Shown here in pieces: positions 1 through 8,910 of a DNA stretch of 11,137 nucleotides. The stretch spans positions 1 through 11,137 of the forward strand of contig JAQWSA010000016.1 in NCBI GenBank assembly GCA_029243445.1. The letters run 5' to 3'. Each line of letters starts with the position of its first letter. Within the stretch, counting starts at the first letter, position 1. The position numbers and the translations under genes are program-made. The notes under the pieces were generated by a model. The model was not told the origin of the DNA and did no database searches. It saw nothing but the letters and a program-made list of their open reading frames with translations. The DNA is from Alphaproteobacteria bacterium (GTDB lineage Bacteria; Pseudomonadota; Alphaproteobacteria; UBA6615).

Positions 1-2
1 TA

Positions 3-641
3 GACTGTCAACCTGTAGTTAAATCCATCATAGAAAATGGTGGGACTGCAATTTCCCAAGTTTGTGATGTAACCGATAACATGGCTTTAAATAATTTAGT
101 AGAAAAGTCCGAATCCGATTATGGCCCCATCGAGATATTGGTTAATAATGCGGCTTTATTTGTAGAGTTAAGACGGAAAGGATTTGAAAAAATTAGCGAA
201 GATGAATGGGATAAAGTAATGTTAGTAAATGTACGTGGTACCTTTCAGGCTACTAAAGCTGTTGTACCAAGTATGCGACGCTGTGGACGTGGTAAAATCA
301 TAAATATAAGTTCGGGAACAATATTGGGTGGCGTTCCACATTTCTTGCACTATGTAACTTCAAAAGGTGCAATTATGGCCATGACACGCTCATTATCAAG
401 AGAACTAGGCGATGATAATATTTGTGTCAATGCTATAGCACCAGGCCTAACCGAATCGGAAGGACTCTCAGATCATCCTGATTATCAAGACGTTAGGGAA
501 TGGAATAGGGGTCTCCGTGTATTTCAACGTGATATGCTACCTGAAGACCTAATCGGTGCTTTATTATTTTTAGCTTCACCCGATAGTGACTTTATGACGG
601 GTCAAATGATTAATATTGACGGGGGCCGGTTACATTACTAA
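3..641 (+). CDS. Short-chain dehydrogenase/reductase, C-terminal part (5' end outside window)
   Basis: NAD(P)-dependent oxidoreductase of the classical SDR family. The frame is open to the left edge, and the 26 residues before the first in-window ATG (position 81) read like SDR sequence, ending in an acidic DVTD motif. The gene therefore starts outside the window and ATG 81 is internal. Numbering from that Met, NNAA is at 22-25, the catalytic Asn at 50, Ser at 78, and Tyr91 with Lys95 (YVTSK). NAIAPG follows at 117-122 and a TGQ...DGG C-terminus near 173-182, so the catalytic tetrad is complete. The Rossmann glycine motif should lie upstream, unseen. The fold assignment is firm; the substrate is not. 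FabG-like, glucose dehydrogenase-like and other sugar or alcohol dehydrogenases all share this pattern. It converges with gapR across only 7 bp, so the two 3' ends probably share termination sequence. Confidence 0.9.
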   Translation, partial: DCQPVVKSIIENGGTAISQVCDVTDNMALNNLVEKSESDYGPIEILVNNAALFVELRRKGFEKISEDEWDKVMLVNVRGTFQATKAVVPSMRRCGRGKIINISSGTILGGVPHFLHYVTSKGAIMAMTRSLSRELGDDNICVNAIAPGLTESEGLSDHPDYQDVREWNRGLRVFQRDMLPEDLIGALLFLASPDSDFMTGQMINIDGGRLHY

Positions 642-648
642 TAAATTT

Positions 649-891
649 TTATAGCCCAACTGCAGATCTATATATTTCTAGCAGTTGCTCCTGTTCAATA
701 CGTTCTGTGGGTTCAAGTTTACGTAAACGAACAATTTGCCTTATAGTTTTAGTATCAAAACCTGCCCCCTTTGCCTCAGACATAACCTCCTTGAGATCAG
801 AATTAAGTGCTGCTCTATCCTCTTCCAACCTCTCTATACGTTCAATAATAGTCCGCAAGCGATCTGCAGCAAAACTGCCAGTATCGACCAT
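649..891 (-). CDS. gapR: GapR family (DUF2312) nucleoid-associated DNA-binding protein
   Basis: Small 80-residue protein matching the DUF2312/GapR family almost end to end. In Caulobacter, GapR binds A/T-rich overtwisted DNA ahead of replication and transcription and stimulates type II topoisomerases. Visible here are the N-terminal helix (FAADRLRTIIERIERLEEDR, about residues 7-26), an acidic linker, and the conserved KGAGFD...RQIVRLRK stretch (41-58) that supplies basic DNA-binding residues, then a short E/Q-rich C-terminal helix. I chose the ATG at 889-891: it gives the family's usual MxDTGxFA N-terminus and has GGAGAG seven bases upstream. A TTG at 912 would add seven residues but swallow that ribosome binding site. 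It lies downstream of the DUF1244 gene on the same strand with 135 bp between, so co-transcription is possible but not shown. Antisense reading frames across it are shadows. Confidence 0.92.
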   Translation of the reverse strand: MVDTGSFAADRLRTIIERIERLEEDRAALNSDLKEVMSEAKGAGFDTKTIRQIVRLRKLEPTERIEQEQLLEIYRSAVGL

Positions 892-898
892 CTTTAGT

Positions 899-904
899 CT
901 CTCC
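899..904 (-). promoter_or_regulatory. Ribosome binding site of gapR
   Basis: On the minus strand GGAGAG is followed by seven bases (ACTAAAG) and then the ATG at 891-889. It is one of the strongest Shine-Dalgarno matches in the window. It decides the start in favour of this ATG over the TTG 21 bases upstream, because it would lie inside the coding sequence of the longer version. Confidence 0.75.
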
Positions 905-958
905 AGTTTCAAAAATTTTATATATAAATTGTGCCTAAGATATTTTTACTAACTTAAT

Positions 959-996
959 ATTAATCCCTTTTAGTATATTTTAGATTGGGAATTAAT
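959..996. repeat. Imperfect inverted repeat between DUF1244 and gapR genes
   Basis: The arms are ATTAATCCC (959-967) and GGGAATTAAT (987-996), complementary apart from one extra A in the second arm, with a 19-nt A/T-rich loop. The CCC/GGG clamps stand out in otherwise A/T-only DNA. It sits about 30 bp past the stop of the DUF1244 gene and about 70 bp before the gapR start. It could be a transcription end, an mRNA processing hairpin or a protein site for gapR. No U-run follows on the minus strand, so a classic intrinsic terminator is not supported. Confidence 0.35.
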
Positions 997-1026
997 AATT
1001 CATAATATTGGTCTTTCTTCAGAAAT

Positions 1027-1326
1027 TTATGACTTCTTAGTTTCATATCTTAGTTTTTGTTCAGGTGTCATCTCTTTTTGATATTTTGCCTTCCACTCAC
1101 TATAAGGCATACCATAAACTAGTTCCCGCGCTACTTCATAGTCTAATTCTATACCTTTATCATCCGCAGCAGCTTTATACCACTTTGAGAGACAATTACG
1201 GCAAAAATCGGCTAAATTCATAAGGTCAATGTTCTGTACTTCCGGATTATCTCTCAGATGTTTTACTAAAGTTCGATATGTTTCAGCTTCTAGTTGGATC
1301 TGAGTATCAGCATCTATCTGGGTCAT
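1027..1326 (-). CDS. DUF1244 family protein
   Basis: Ninety-nine-residue cytoplasmic protein recognised as DUF1244, a small conserved family of Proteobacteria, chiefly Alphaproteobacteria, with no established function that I know of. The diagnostic core is complete: a leading helix, then VQNIDLMNLADFCRNCLSKWY (30-50) with Cys42 and Cys45 in a CxxC arrangement, and YGMPYSEWK (71-79). The C-terminal tail is charged. The CxxC could suggest metal or redox chemistry, but with only two cysteines that is speculation. No signal peptide or membrane segment is present. The start ATG at 1324-1326 gives a normal family N-terminus; only a weak AAGAG lies upstream, about 11 bases away. The preceding 278 bp (1327-1604) is A/T-rich with no gene that I can see. 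The gapR gene follows on the same strand. I recall these two families being close together in other alphaproteobacteria, but cannot check it here. Confidence 0.88.
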   Translation of the reverse strand: MTQIDADTQIQLEAETYRTLVKHLRDNPEVQNIDLMNLADFCRNCLSKWYKAAADDKGIELDYEVARELVYGMPYSEWKAKYQKEMTPEQKLRYETKKS

Positions 1327-1604
1327 AATTTAGTTTCTCTTTTAAGATAAAAATATAAATACTAATAATTTATTTTCATAAAATAATGCTTAGTGAATCT
1401 AATAATACATACATACTAAAAAAATGCCATTTAACTAGATTATTTAATCTGATTATTAGTCCTTTTACCAACGTTAAACGTAAATTTTATTTATTAACTG
1501 CAAAATAGAGTAACTTAAATTAACGTGCATTCTCAAAATCTGATATAGTTTCATACTTTTATTTTTTTTAAGTTTATCTCTTAAATTATTCTTTCTACGA
1601 CAAA

Positions 1605-2579
1605 TTACAAAAAACCATTTTCTTTCATCCATTTATCAGAGAAAAACTTAGATATATACCGTGTTCCAGAATCACATAAAGTTGCAACTATAGTTTTATT
1701 AGCTCCAATTTCTTTTGCTACATCAATGGCAGCATGAATAATTGAACCTGACGAGCCACCACAAAATAAACCTTCTTCTCGTAAGAGCCGTCTAGCCATA
1801 TCAAAAGATTGTTTATCATTAACCTGCCGCATATCATCAACTACTGTAAAATCCATTGCATCGCATTTAATATCTTCACCAATTCCTTCAACCTGATAAA
1901 CATAAGCTTTAGGTAAGTTTCCTGTATGAAATAAATGGTAATGTACCGACCCCATAGGATCGACCCCTATAATTTTAACTTGAGGTGCATGTTCTTTAAA
2001 CCATCGCCCAACGCCAGATACAGTTCCGCCTGTTCCCGTACCCCCCATAAAAACGTCAAAGTCTCCAGAATCTGTCTGATCATAAATTTCTCGACCAGTA
2101 AATTGGCGATGAGCCTCAATATTCCATTCATTATGATATTGATTGACGTAAAAGGCACCTGGAGTCTCAGCTGCTATCCTTTTAGCAGTATTAACATAAT
2201 GATCTGGTGAATCACCTGGAACATCTGTCGGTGTTATTACAACCTCTGCTCCATAGGCCTTCATTGTGTCTATTTTTTCCTGGCTCATCTTATCTGGCAG
2301 AGTAAATATACAACGATACCCTCTTACGGCTGCGACCATAGCCAGACTCTGGCCTGTATTACCGGAAGTATTTTCAACAATAGTGCCCCCGGGTTTTAGT
2401 AAACCCTGTTTCTCGGCATTATCAATGATAAATGAAGCCATACGGTCTTTGATTGAACCGCTCGGATTCATATATTCGCACTTAACTAAAATATTTGCTG
2501 CTCCATCAGGTACAACTTTATTAAGCCTTATAAGCGGGGTTTGCCCAACAGCATCTATAATATTCTCAAAAATTTCCAT
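1605..2579 (-). CDS. PLP-dependent cysteine synthase / cystathionine beta-synthase-like enzyme
   Basis: Fold-type II PLP enzyme that makes cysteine from O-acetylserine and sulfide, or cystathionine from serine and homocysteine, in the cytoplasm. Landmarks in the 324 residues: GQTPLIRLNKV (12-22), PLP-binding Lys44 in NPSGSIKDR, substrate loop TSGNTGQ (71-77), phosphate-binding GTGTGGT (180-186), EGIGEDI (231-237), GGSSGS (274-279), and Ser304 in the position that contacts the pyridine nitrogen. The motifs PDKMSQEK, GVDPMGS, YQVEGIG and the C-terminus KFFSDKWMKENGFL resemble the catalytic core of eukaryotic-type cystathionine beta-synthase more than CysK, while LCDSGTRY is typical of alphaproteobacterial enzymes annotated as cysteine synthase A. 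No C-terminal CBS regulatory domains are present. The ATG has only a weak GAG upstream. No neighbouring gene settles the substrate: cystathionine lyase, cysE and sulfate genes are absent from the window. The family call is firm; the reaction is open. Confidence 0.9.
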   Translation of the reverse strand: MEIFENIIDAVGQTPLIRLNKVVPDGAANILVKCEYMNPSGSIKDRMASFIIDNAEKQGLLKPGGTIVENTSGNTGQSLAMVAAVRGYRCIFTLPDKMSQEKIDTMKAYGAEVVITPTDVPGDSPDHYVNTAKRIAAETPGAFYVNQYHNEWNIEAHRQFTGREIYDQTDSGDFDVFMGGTGTGGTVSGVGRWFKEHAPQVKIIGVDPMGSVHYHLFHTGNLPKAYVYQVEGIGEDIKCDAMDFTVVDDMRQVNDKQSFDMARRLLREEGLFCGGSSGSIIHAAIDVAKEIGANKTIVATLCDSGTRYISKFFSDKWMKENGFL

Positions 2580-2602
2580 TTTGATCTCAATTTATCAAAC
2601 TA

Positions 2603-2608
2603 ATTATA
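2603..2608 (-). promoter_or_regulatory. Possible -10 element for the cysteine synthase-like gene
   Basis: The minus strand reads TATAAT here, 23 bases before the start codon, which would give a short leader. I find no good -35 hexamer 16-18 bases further upstream (best is TTCCTA-like). In DNA this A/T-rich such hexamers arise often by chance, so this is only a candidate. Confidence 0.22.
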
Positions 2609-2734
2609 TATAATTGAATTTATAAACTAGGAACTCCGACTAGCATCTGAACTTATATCTAACTTATAGATAGTCTAGCCTAATATTCATTAACCAATTT
2701 AATAAATATTTAGGACTAATAACCAAATATACAA

Positions 2735-2764
2735 CATAGTATTATAATTTATTATAATACTATG
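2735..2764 (-). terminator. Perfect 14-bp-arm inverted repeat, probable transcription end of the EF-G-like gene
   Basis: Arms CATAGTATTATAAT (2735-2748) and ATTATAATACTATG (2751-2764) are perfectly complementary and separated only by TT. The dyad lies 21 bp past the stop codon of the EF-G-like gene. On the minus strand it is followed by TTGTATATTT, which is U-rich but not a clean U-run. Position fits a terminator or 3'-end stabilising hairpin. The near-absence of G+C makes it weak as a classic intrinsic terminator, so a protein-binding dyad is the alternative. Confidence 0.5.
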
Positions 2765-2785
2765 AATATATATCTAAGAGTTAAT

Positions 2786-4816
2786 CTAAGAAGATAGATA
2801 CTGTCGCCGGTTAGAAATTATTATTTCGGCTTCGCGGCCTGATAGTTCTTGGAAATGGTCAAATAAATAACGAAAACTTCCTGTGCCTTGTGTTAGCGAG
2901 CGTAGCTCAATAATTAGGTCAGATATTTCCGCTTGCGGCAAATACGCATTCACCATATCCCAACCATGCCAATTTTCTTTGGACTCAAATCCAAGTAACT
3001 GCCCACGCCTACCACTAACTATCTGATTTACCTTACTTGTAGTCTCAGAAGGTGTATCAATTTCTACCTTACATATAGGCTCAAGTAAGATTGGATTACA
3101 TTTAGGCAAACCCTCTCGCATAGCAGCTTGTGCCGCCATTTGAAACGCCATATCAGATGAGTCCACTGCATGATACTGACCATCAAACAAACATACAGAT
3201 ATATCAACAACCGGAAAGCCAAGTGGTCCCTGTTCTATATAATTTCTAACTCCAGTTTCAACTGACGGAATATATTGTTTAGGAACTGTACCGCCTACAA
3301 CACGATTACTAAACTGAAAGCCCTTACCCCGTTGCTTTGGACTAATTTCAACCTTTACATCGCCAAATTGCCCGTGTCCGCCACTTTGTTTCTTATGTCG
3401 AGCATGCTGCACTATCTGCTTACTAATAGTTTCTTTATAAGGGATGTTTGGTAGCTCCATCACTACATGAACATTATATTTTTCAGCTAGCTGCTCTTTA
3501 GAAACTGATAGATGTATTTCACCTTGACCATGCAGTAATAACTCATGAGTCTCTGCGTTATGCTCAATAGAGCACGAAGGATCTTCTTCAACTAACTTAG
3601 CCAGAGAAGAGGATAATTTTACTTCATCATCATGATTCTCAGCCTTAAGAGATACAGAATAGACGGGTGGCAAGGCAGAGTGCCAAGGATTACCATCCTC
3701 ACTAATCTCTTTATGAGATAACACATCACCTGTTTTAACTTCTTTCAATCGACCTAACGCAACTACATCGCCAGCACAAGAATCTTTAATTTTTAGCAGT
3801 TCATTACCAAAAACCTTAAATAAACCTCCAACACGTTTTCCACTCAATTGCATACCGTCATGCAAACTTCCAGACCATACACGTGCATAACTCAACTTAC
3901 CCGACTTAGCTTGAGTAGTTTTAAAAACCTGAATTAATGTTTCATCATTGGAGGCGAAGCCCCTCCTAAATGCTGTTTTTGAAACATGTGGAGTATCATG
4001 ACGCAATGATTTCCAGAGCCTAAAAACACCACTCTGAGTTTCTCCTGCTCCTATCATTACGGGTATCAATTTATCGGAGGCTAAGTTTTCTACAAGCTGT
4101 TTATATACATCTTTTTCATTAGGTACTATTTCTTCTAAAAGTTTTTCTAGTAACTCATCATTAAAATCAGCAAGCGATTCTAAAAGGTTTTGTCGAGCTA
4201 TAGATTGTAAATCAGACAGCTCAGCCGGCACTTCAACTACACTTGATTGTTGGCCGGATTTATAAGAATAAACACGCTGGCTTATAAGGTCTACATAGCC
4301 GGTGGTTTTATCTGCGTTTCTAATAGGAAGATGCCGTAGCACCAAAGGTAAAGCTGTCACTTCCTGGATTGCCTTCATTGTTTCTTCAGGTGACGATATA
4401 GGATTATCTATTTTATTAATAAAAATTAAATGGGGTAAGGAATTGTCTGCTAAAAATTTTAAAATTGGTGAAACGATTTTTGCTTTGTTTGAATCACATT
4501 CAACAACCACTACCGCTATATCAGCTGCCATCAGAGCGTTTCGTCCATCTTGCGAGAATTCAACAGAACCTGGACAGTCAATAATCGACCAATTTTCACC
4601 CATAAACTGACAATGGGCCATATTTAACTCAATGCTCATTTGACGTTTTCGCGCAATTGGAGAAAAGTCTCCAATTGTATTATGCTCTTTAACAGCACCC
4701 TTACGCTTAATGGCACCAGTTGCTGCTAACATTGCTTCGAGCAAAGTAGTTTTTCCACTTAAATAAGGGCCCACAAGCGCAACGCATCGCGAGCCTACGC
4801 TGTCAGTGTTCGCCAT
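2786..4816 (-). CDS. Elongation factor G-like translational GTPase (EF-G paralogue)
   Basis: A 676-residue protein with full EF-G architecture, slightly shorter than canonical EF-G (about 690-700). By eye: GTPase domain with G' insert (1-275), domain II (about 285-375), III (about 385-460), IV (about 465-585) and V (about 590-676). P-loop GPYLSGKT is at 16-23 and NKID at 134-137. Domain IV keeps KQSGGHGQFG (476-485) and VDSSDMAF (551-558); domain V keeps GRRGQLLG (602-609). Two GTPase positions differ from canonical EF-G: switch I has Ser61 (RQMSIE) where RGIT has Thr, and G3 reads DCPGS (80-84), with Ser replacing the His of DTPGH that promotes hydrolysis. It therefore belongs to the divergent EF-G-like group, not the housekeeping fusA, which normally sits with rpsL/rpsG/tuf. 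The start ATG has GGAG eight bases upstream. Its exact role is unknown to me. It lies 210 bp downstream of the aminotransferase gene. Confidence 0.9.
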   Translation of the reverse strand: MANTDSVGSRCVALVGPYLSGKTTLLEAMLAATGAIKRKGAVKEHNTIGDFSPIARKRQMSIELNMAHCQFMGENWSIIDCPGSVEFSQDGRNALMAADIAVVVVECDSNKAKIVSPILKFLADNSLPHLIFINKIDNPISSPEETMKAIQEVTALPLVLRHLPIRNADKTTGYVDLISQRVYSYKSGQQSSVVEVPAELSDLQSIARQNLLESLADFNDELLEKLLEEIVPNEKDVYKQLVENLASDKLIPVMIGAGETQSGVFRLWKSLRHDTPHVSKTAFRRGFASNDETLIQVFKTTQAKSGKLSYARVWSGSLHDGMQLSGKRVGGLFKVFGNELLKIKDSCAGDVVALGRLKEVKTGDVLSHKEISEDGNPWHSALPPVYSVSLKAENHDDEVKLSSSLAKLVEEDPSCSIEHNAETHELLLHGQGEIHLSVSKEQLAEKYNVHVVMELPNIPYKETISKQIVQHARHKKQSGGHGQFGDVKVEISPKQRGKGFQFSNRVVGGTVPKQYIPSVETGVRNYIEQGPLGFPVVDISVCLFDGQYHAVDSSDMAFQMAAQAAMREGLPKCNPILLEPICKVEIDTPSETTSKVNQIVSGRRGQLLGFESKENWHGWDMVNAYLPQAEISDLIIELRSLTQGTGSFRYLFDHFQELSGREAEIIISNRRQYLSS

Positions 4817-4962
4817 TTATTCGTCTCCACAAGGCAGAGGCTGATACAATAAACACTCTTATGATTTTAAGCTTATTTATCGTTTCACTTATTATGCGTG
4901 TGAGTCCAGAAAAAAAGACAAATATTACTATGGAATAAATTATTTATTAGTATTTAATTATC

Positions 4963-4991
4963 AAAAAAAGCTAATTTATAATAAGATTATA
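4963..4991 (-). terminator. Possible terminator of the aminotransferase gene
   Basis: On the minus strand, 35 bp past the aminotransferase stop, a TATAAT-CTT-ATTATA stem-loop (4991-4977) is followed after seven bases by seven consecutive T residues (4969-4963). Order and polarity match an intrinsic terminator, but the 6-bp stem has no G:C pair and would be weak. Confidence 0.35.
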
Positions 4992-5026
4992 TTCTATAAG
5001 AAGCTATCTAAATTGACAGTATTTAT

Positions 5027-6232
<1,206 letters not shown>

Positions 6233-6336
6233 TTAGTCCTACTTAATTCAAACATATAATCGCAAACTTATTATCCATTCCAAATCTATACAAGGTTGGA
6301 AAGACAAAATATTGGTATTAGATTCATAACTATTAA

Positions 6337-6373
6337 AATATTCCATTATTTTATAAATTAATTATGGAGTATT
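6337..6373. repeat. Inverted repeat in the aminotransferase/uvrB divergent region
   Basis: Arms AATATTCCAT (6337-6346) and ATGGAGTATT (6364-6373) are complementary at nine of ten positions, the tenth being a U-G wobble in plus-strand RNA; the loop is 17 nt. It lies close to the middle of the 278-bp region between divergent starts, where an operator or 5'-leader structure could act. The rest of the region (6230-6507) is A/T-rich, with no gene and no promoter that I can call with confidence. Confidence 0.35.
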
Positions 6374-6507
6374 GTTTATAAAGTAAATGTATTATTTGCT
6401 GATTTATAAATAAGAGTTTTGTGTGATTATGGTTAAAAGAACCTGGCATCCTAAAATAAAATCCTGATAGAAATAGTTCTCAATGACTTTAATAATAAAT
6501 AGATACA

Positions 6508-8685
6508 ATGGCCAATAATGCTGAAATTCAAACAAATTATTTACTGGCGACAAACAAGATGCCTGCCCGTAAATTCATTAATGATCATCCCGCTGGCCAT
6601 ACACCAGCGAATTTTGACCTCGTGTCAGAGTACCAACCCGCGGGAGATCAACCTAAGGCTATAAAAGATCTTGTCAGTGGTTTAGCACAGGGAGATCATG
6701 ACCAAGTCCTTCTAGGAGTAACGGGTTCTGGAAAAACTTTTACAATTGCCCAAGCAATAGCAATAACTAGACGACCCGCATTAATATTAGCACCTAACAA
6801 AACACTAGCTGCACAGTTATTTGCAGAGATGAAAAATTTTTTTCCAAACAACGCAGTTGAATATTTTGTTTCCTATTATGATTATTACCAACCAGAGGCA
6901 TATGTCCCACGTTCAGATACATATATAGAAAAAGAATCGTCTATTAATGAACAAATTGATCGAATGCGGCACTCCGCTACCCGCGCATTATTTGAACAAA
7001 GAGACGTTATTATAGTTGCTTCTGTCTCATGCATATATGGCATAGGGGATGCCGAATCATATCTAAAAATGACTAAGAGCTATAGGATAGGGGAACAAGC
7101 CGACCGCACAAATATTCTCAGAGACCTTACAGAGCTACAATATAGACGTAATGATACAGATTTTTATAGAGGAACTTTAAGGTCACGGGGTGATACTATA
7201 GAGATTTTTCCTGCTCACCTAGAAGATAGAGCCTGGAGGTTATCTTTATTCGGTGATGAGATTGAAGCAATTTATGAATTTGATCCTCTTACCGGAGAAA
7301 AAACTGCTGATCTCAGTGAAATAAAAATATTTGCTAACTCCCACTACATAACACCAAAACCTACATTAGATCAGGCTGTTAAAACAATTAAAGCTGAATT
7401 AATTATTCGACTGGAAGAATTAAATAAACATAACAAACTATTAGAAGCTCAGAGACTAGAACAACGTACCACATTTGACCTAGAGATGATGCAAGCAACT
7501 GGGTCTTGTGCTGGAATTGAGAACTATTCCCGTCATCTGACTGGTCGCGAACCAGGAGAACCACCTCCAACACTATTTGAATATTTACCTAACGATTCTA
7601 TTCTTTTTGTTGATGAATCCCATATTACGGTACCCCAAATAGGAGGGATGTTTCGTGGAGATTTATCTAGGAAAACAACACTAGCGAATTTTGGCTTTCG
7701 TCTTCCATCTTGTATAGATAATCGACCTCTTAAATTTGAAGAGTGGTATGACATGCGCCCGGATACTATTTACTTATCAGCCACTCCAGGGAATTGGGAA
7801 CTTGAACAATCTGGAGGCGTATTTGCTGAACAAATTGTTCGTCCGACAGGTCTTATAGATCCAGTGTGTATTATTAGACCGGTAGAGTCCCAAGTTGATG
7901 ATCTAATTGCAGAATGTCGTAATGTAGCAGCAGCAGGAATGCGAGTATTAGTTACAACATTAACAAAACGTATGTCAGAGGATCTCACTGAGTACATGCA
8001 CGAACAAGGTTTGCGCGTAAGATATATGCACTCTGATATCGAAACACTAGAAAGAATAGAAATACTGCGCGATTTGAGGCTAGGCGTATTTGATATATTA
8101 ATAGGAATCAATCTTTTGCGCGAAGGTCTTGATATACCTGAGTGCGCTTTAGTAGCTATTCTAGACGCCGATAAAGAAGGTTTTTTGAGGTCTAGAACAT
8201 CCTTAATTCAAACAATTGGAAGAGCCGCACGTAATATAGACGGACGAGTTATTCTCTATGCTGATACAATTACAAATAGCTTAAAGCTAGCACTAGAAGA
8301 AACCAATAGACGTCGTAAAAAGCAGCATGAATATAATTTAGCTAATGGTATTACTCCAGAATCTATTAGCAGTAACATTGATAATATACTTAATAGCGTA
8401 TTTGAACGTGATAGGGTAACTATAGAAACAGGAGATTCTAAAACCATCCAATTAATTGGAAACAATCTCAAAACACACATACAAAATCTTGAAAAAAGGA
8501 TGCAAGAATCAGCATCAAATCTAGAGTTCGAGGAAGCTGCTAGACTAAGAGATGAGATCCGACGCCTAGAAATGCAAGAGTTAGACCCTTTGAATAAAGA
8601 TAATAAGTTTTCAACTCAACGAAGCAGTTTAACTAGAAAGAAAAATAAGCATAAAAGTAAGTTTAAGCGCAAAAACACTAAATAA
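6508..8685 (+). CDS. uvrB: UvrABC excinuclease subunit B
   Basis: Damage-verifying helicase-like subunit of nucleotide excision repair: it is loaded by UvrA, probes the strand with a beta-hairpin, then recruits UvrC for incision. Visible: [17 protein letters not shown] (36-52), Walker A GVTGSGKT (70-77), the beta-hairpin region from [12 protein letters not shown] (123-134), Walker B-type DESH (369-372), helicase motifs REGLDIPE and QTIGRAARN in the C-terminal RecA domain, and a UVR domain (about 660-690, [17 protein letters not shown]) that contacts UvrC. At 725 residues it exceeds E. coli UvrB (673), through about 35 extra N-terminal residues and a Lys/Arg-rich tail after the UVR domain. A stop in frame at 6496-6498 bounds the start. 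Neither ATG 6508 nor internal ATG 6559 (Met18) has a clear Shine-Dalgarno sequence, so the true start could be either. I found no alphaproteobacterial LexA box upstream. Confidence 0.97.
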   Translation: MANNAEIQTNYLLATNKMPARKFINDHPAGHTPANFDLVSEYQPAGDQPKAIKDLVSGLAQGDHDQVLLGVTGSGKTFTIAQAIAITRRPALILAPNKTLAAQLFAEMKNFFPNNAVEYFVSYYDYYQPEAYVPRSDTYIEKESSINEQIDRMRHSATRALFEQRDVIIVASVSCIYGIGDAESYLKMTKSYRIGEQADRTNILRDLTELQYRRNDTDFYRGTLRSRGDTIEIFPAHLEDRAWRLSLFGDEIEAIYEFDPLTGEKTADLSEIKIFANSHYITPKPTLDQAVKTIKAELIIRLEELNKHNKLLEAQRLEQRTTFDLEMMQATGSCAGIENYSRHLTGREPGEPPPTLFEYLPNDSILFVDESHITVPQIGGMFRGDLSRKTTLANFGFRLPSCIDNRPLKFEEWYDMRPDTIYLSATPGNWELEQSGGVFAEQIVRPTGLIDPVCIIRPVESQVDDLIAECRNVAAAGMRVLVTTLTKRMSEDLTEYMHEQGLRVRYMHSDIETLERIEILRDLRLGVFDILIGINLLREGLDIPECALVAILDADKEGFLRSRTSLIQTIGRAARNIDGRVILYADTITNSLKLALEETNRRRKKQHEYNLANGITPESISSNIDNILNSVFERDRVTIETGDSKTIQLIGNNLKTHIQNLEKRMQESASNLEFEEAARLRDEIRRLEMQELDPLNKDNKFSTQRSSLTRKKNKHKSKFKRKNTK

Positions 8686-8700
8686 AATAATCCAATAAAG

Positions 8701-8724
8701 ATCATTTAGAATCTATCTAATGAT
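8701..8724 (+). terminator. Stem-loop after uvrB, possible transcription end
   Basis: ATCATTTAGA (8701-8710) pairs with TCTAATGAT (8716-8724) as nine base pairs with one bulged T and a 5-nt loop, 15 bp past the uvrB stop. No T-run follows (AGAGGGTATAT), so it is better read as an mRNA 3'-end hairpin or a weak terminator. The rest of the 225-bp gap to the MFS gene is A/T-rich, with only a loose promoter-like TTGAAA...TATATA pair (8739-8769) that has a 19-bp spacer. Confidence 0.35.
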
Positions 8725-8910
8725 AGAGGGTATATAATTTGAAAACTGAGTATATCAAATAAGTATATAACGATGAAAAACCGTTTTCACTAAAGTTAGT
8801 TCATTCTAATACTATGGAAAGACACTAAGCATATATAACGAGTTTTATGTCATATAATTAATTTTAGTGGGTTTATTAATATTATTCGCAAGCCACCAAC
8901 AATTCCTTTA

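Noticed and set aside
81..83. ATG 81 as the start of the reductase gene
   Set aside because: The frame is open to the left edge and the upstream codons encode typical SDR sequence (ending in DVTD), so this Met is internal.
910..912. TTG start adding seven residues to gapR
   Set aside because: The added residues do not look like the family N-terminus, and the strong GGAGAG site upstream of ATG 891 would lie inside the coding sequence.
1567..1585. TTTAAG/CTTAAA inverted repeat as terminator of the cysteine synthase-like gene
   Set aside because: On the minus strand it is followed by an A-run, not a T-run, and the 6-bp stem is nearly all A:T.
2580..2785. Riboswitch upstream of the cysteine synthase-like gene
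   Set aside because: No SAM-type or other recognisable conserved aptamer pattern is visible; apart from the dyad at 2735-2764 and a -10-like hexamer the region is unstructured A/T-rich DNA.
7533..8480. Open reading frames antisense to uvrB
   Set aside because: They have no recognisable domains and lie wholly inside a well-conserved gene; they are frame shadows, like the antisense frames within the cysteine synthase-like and EF-G-like genes.
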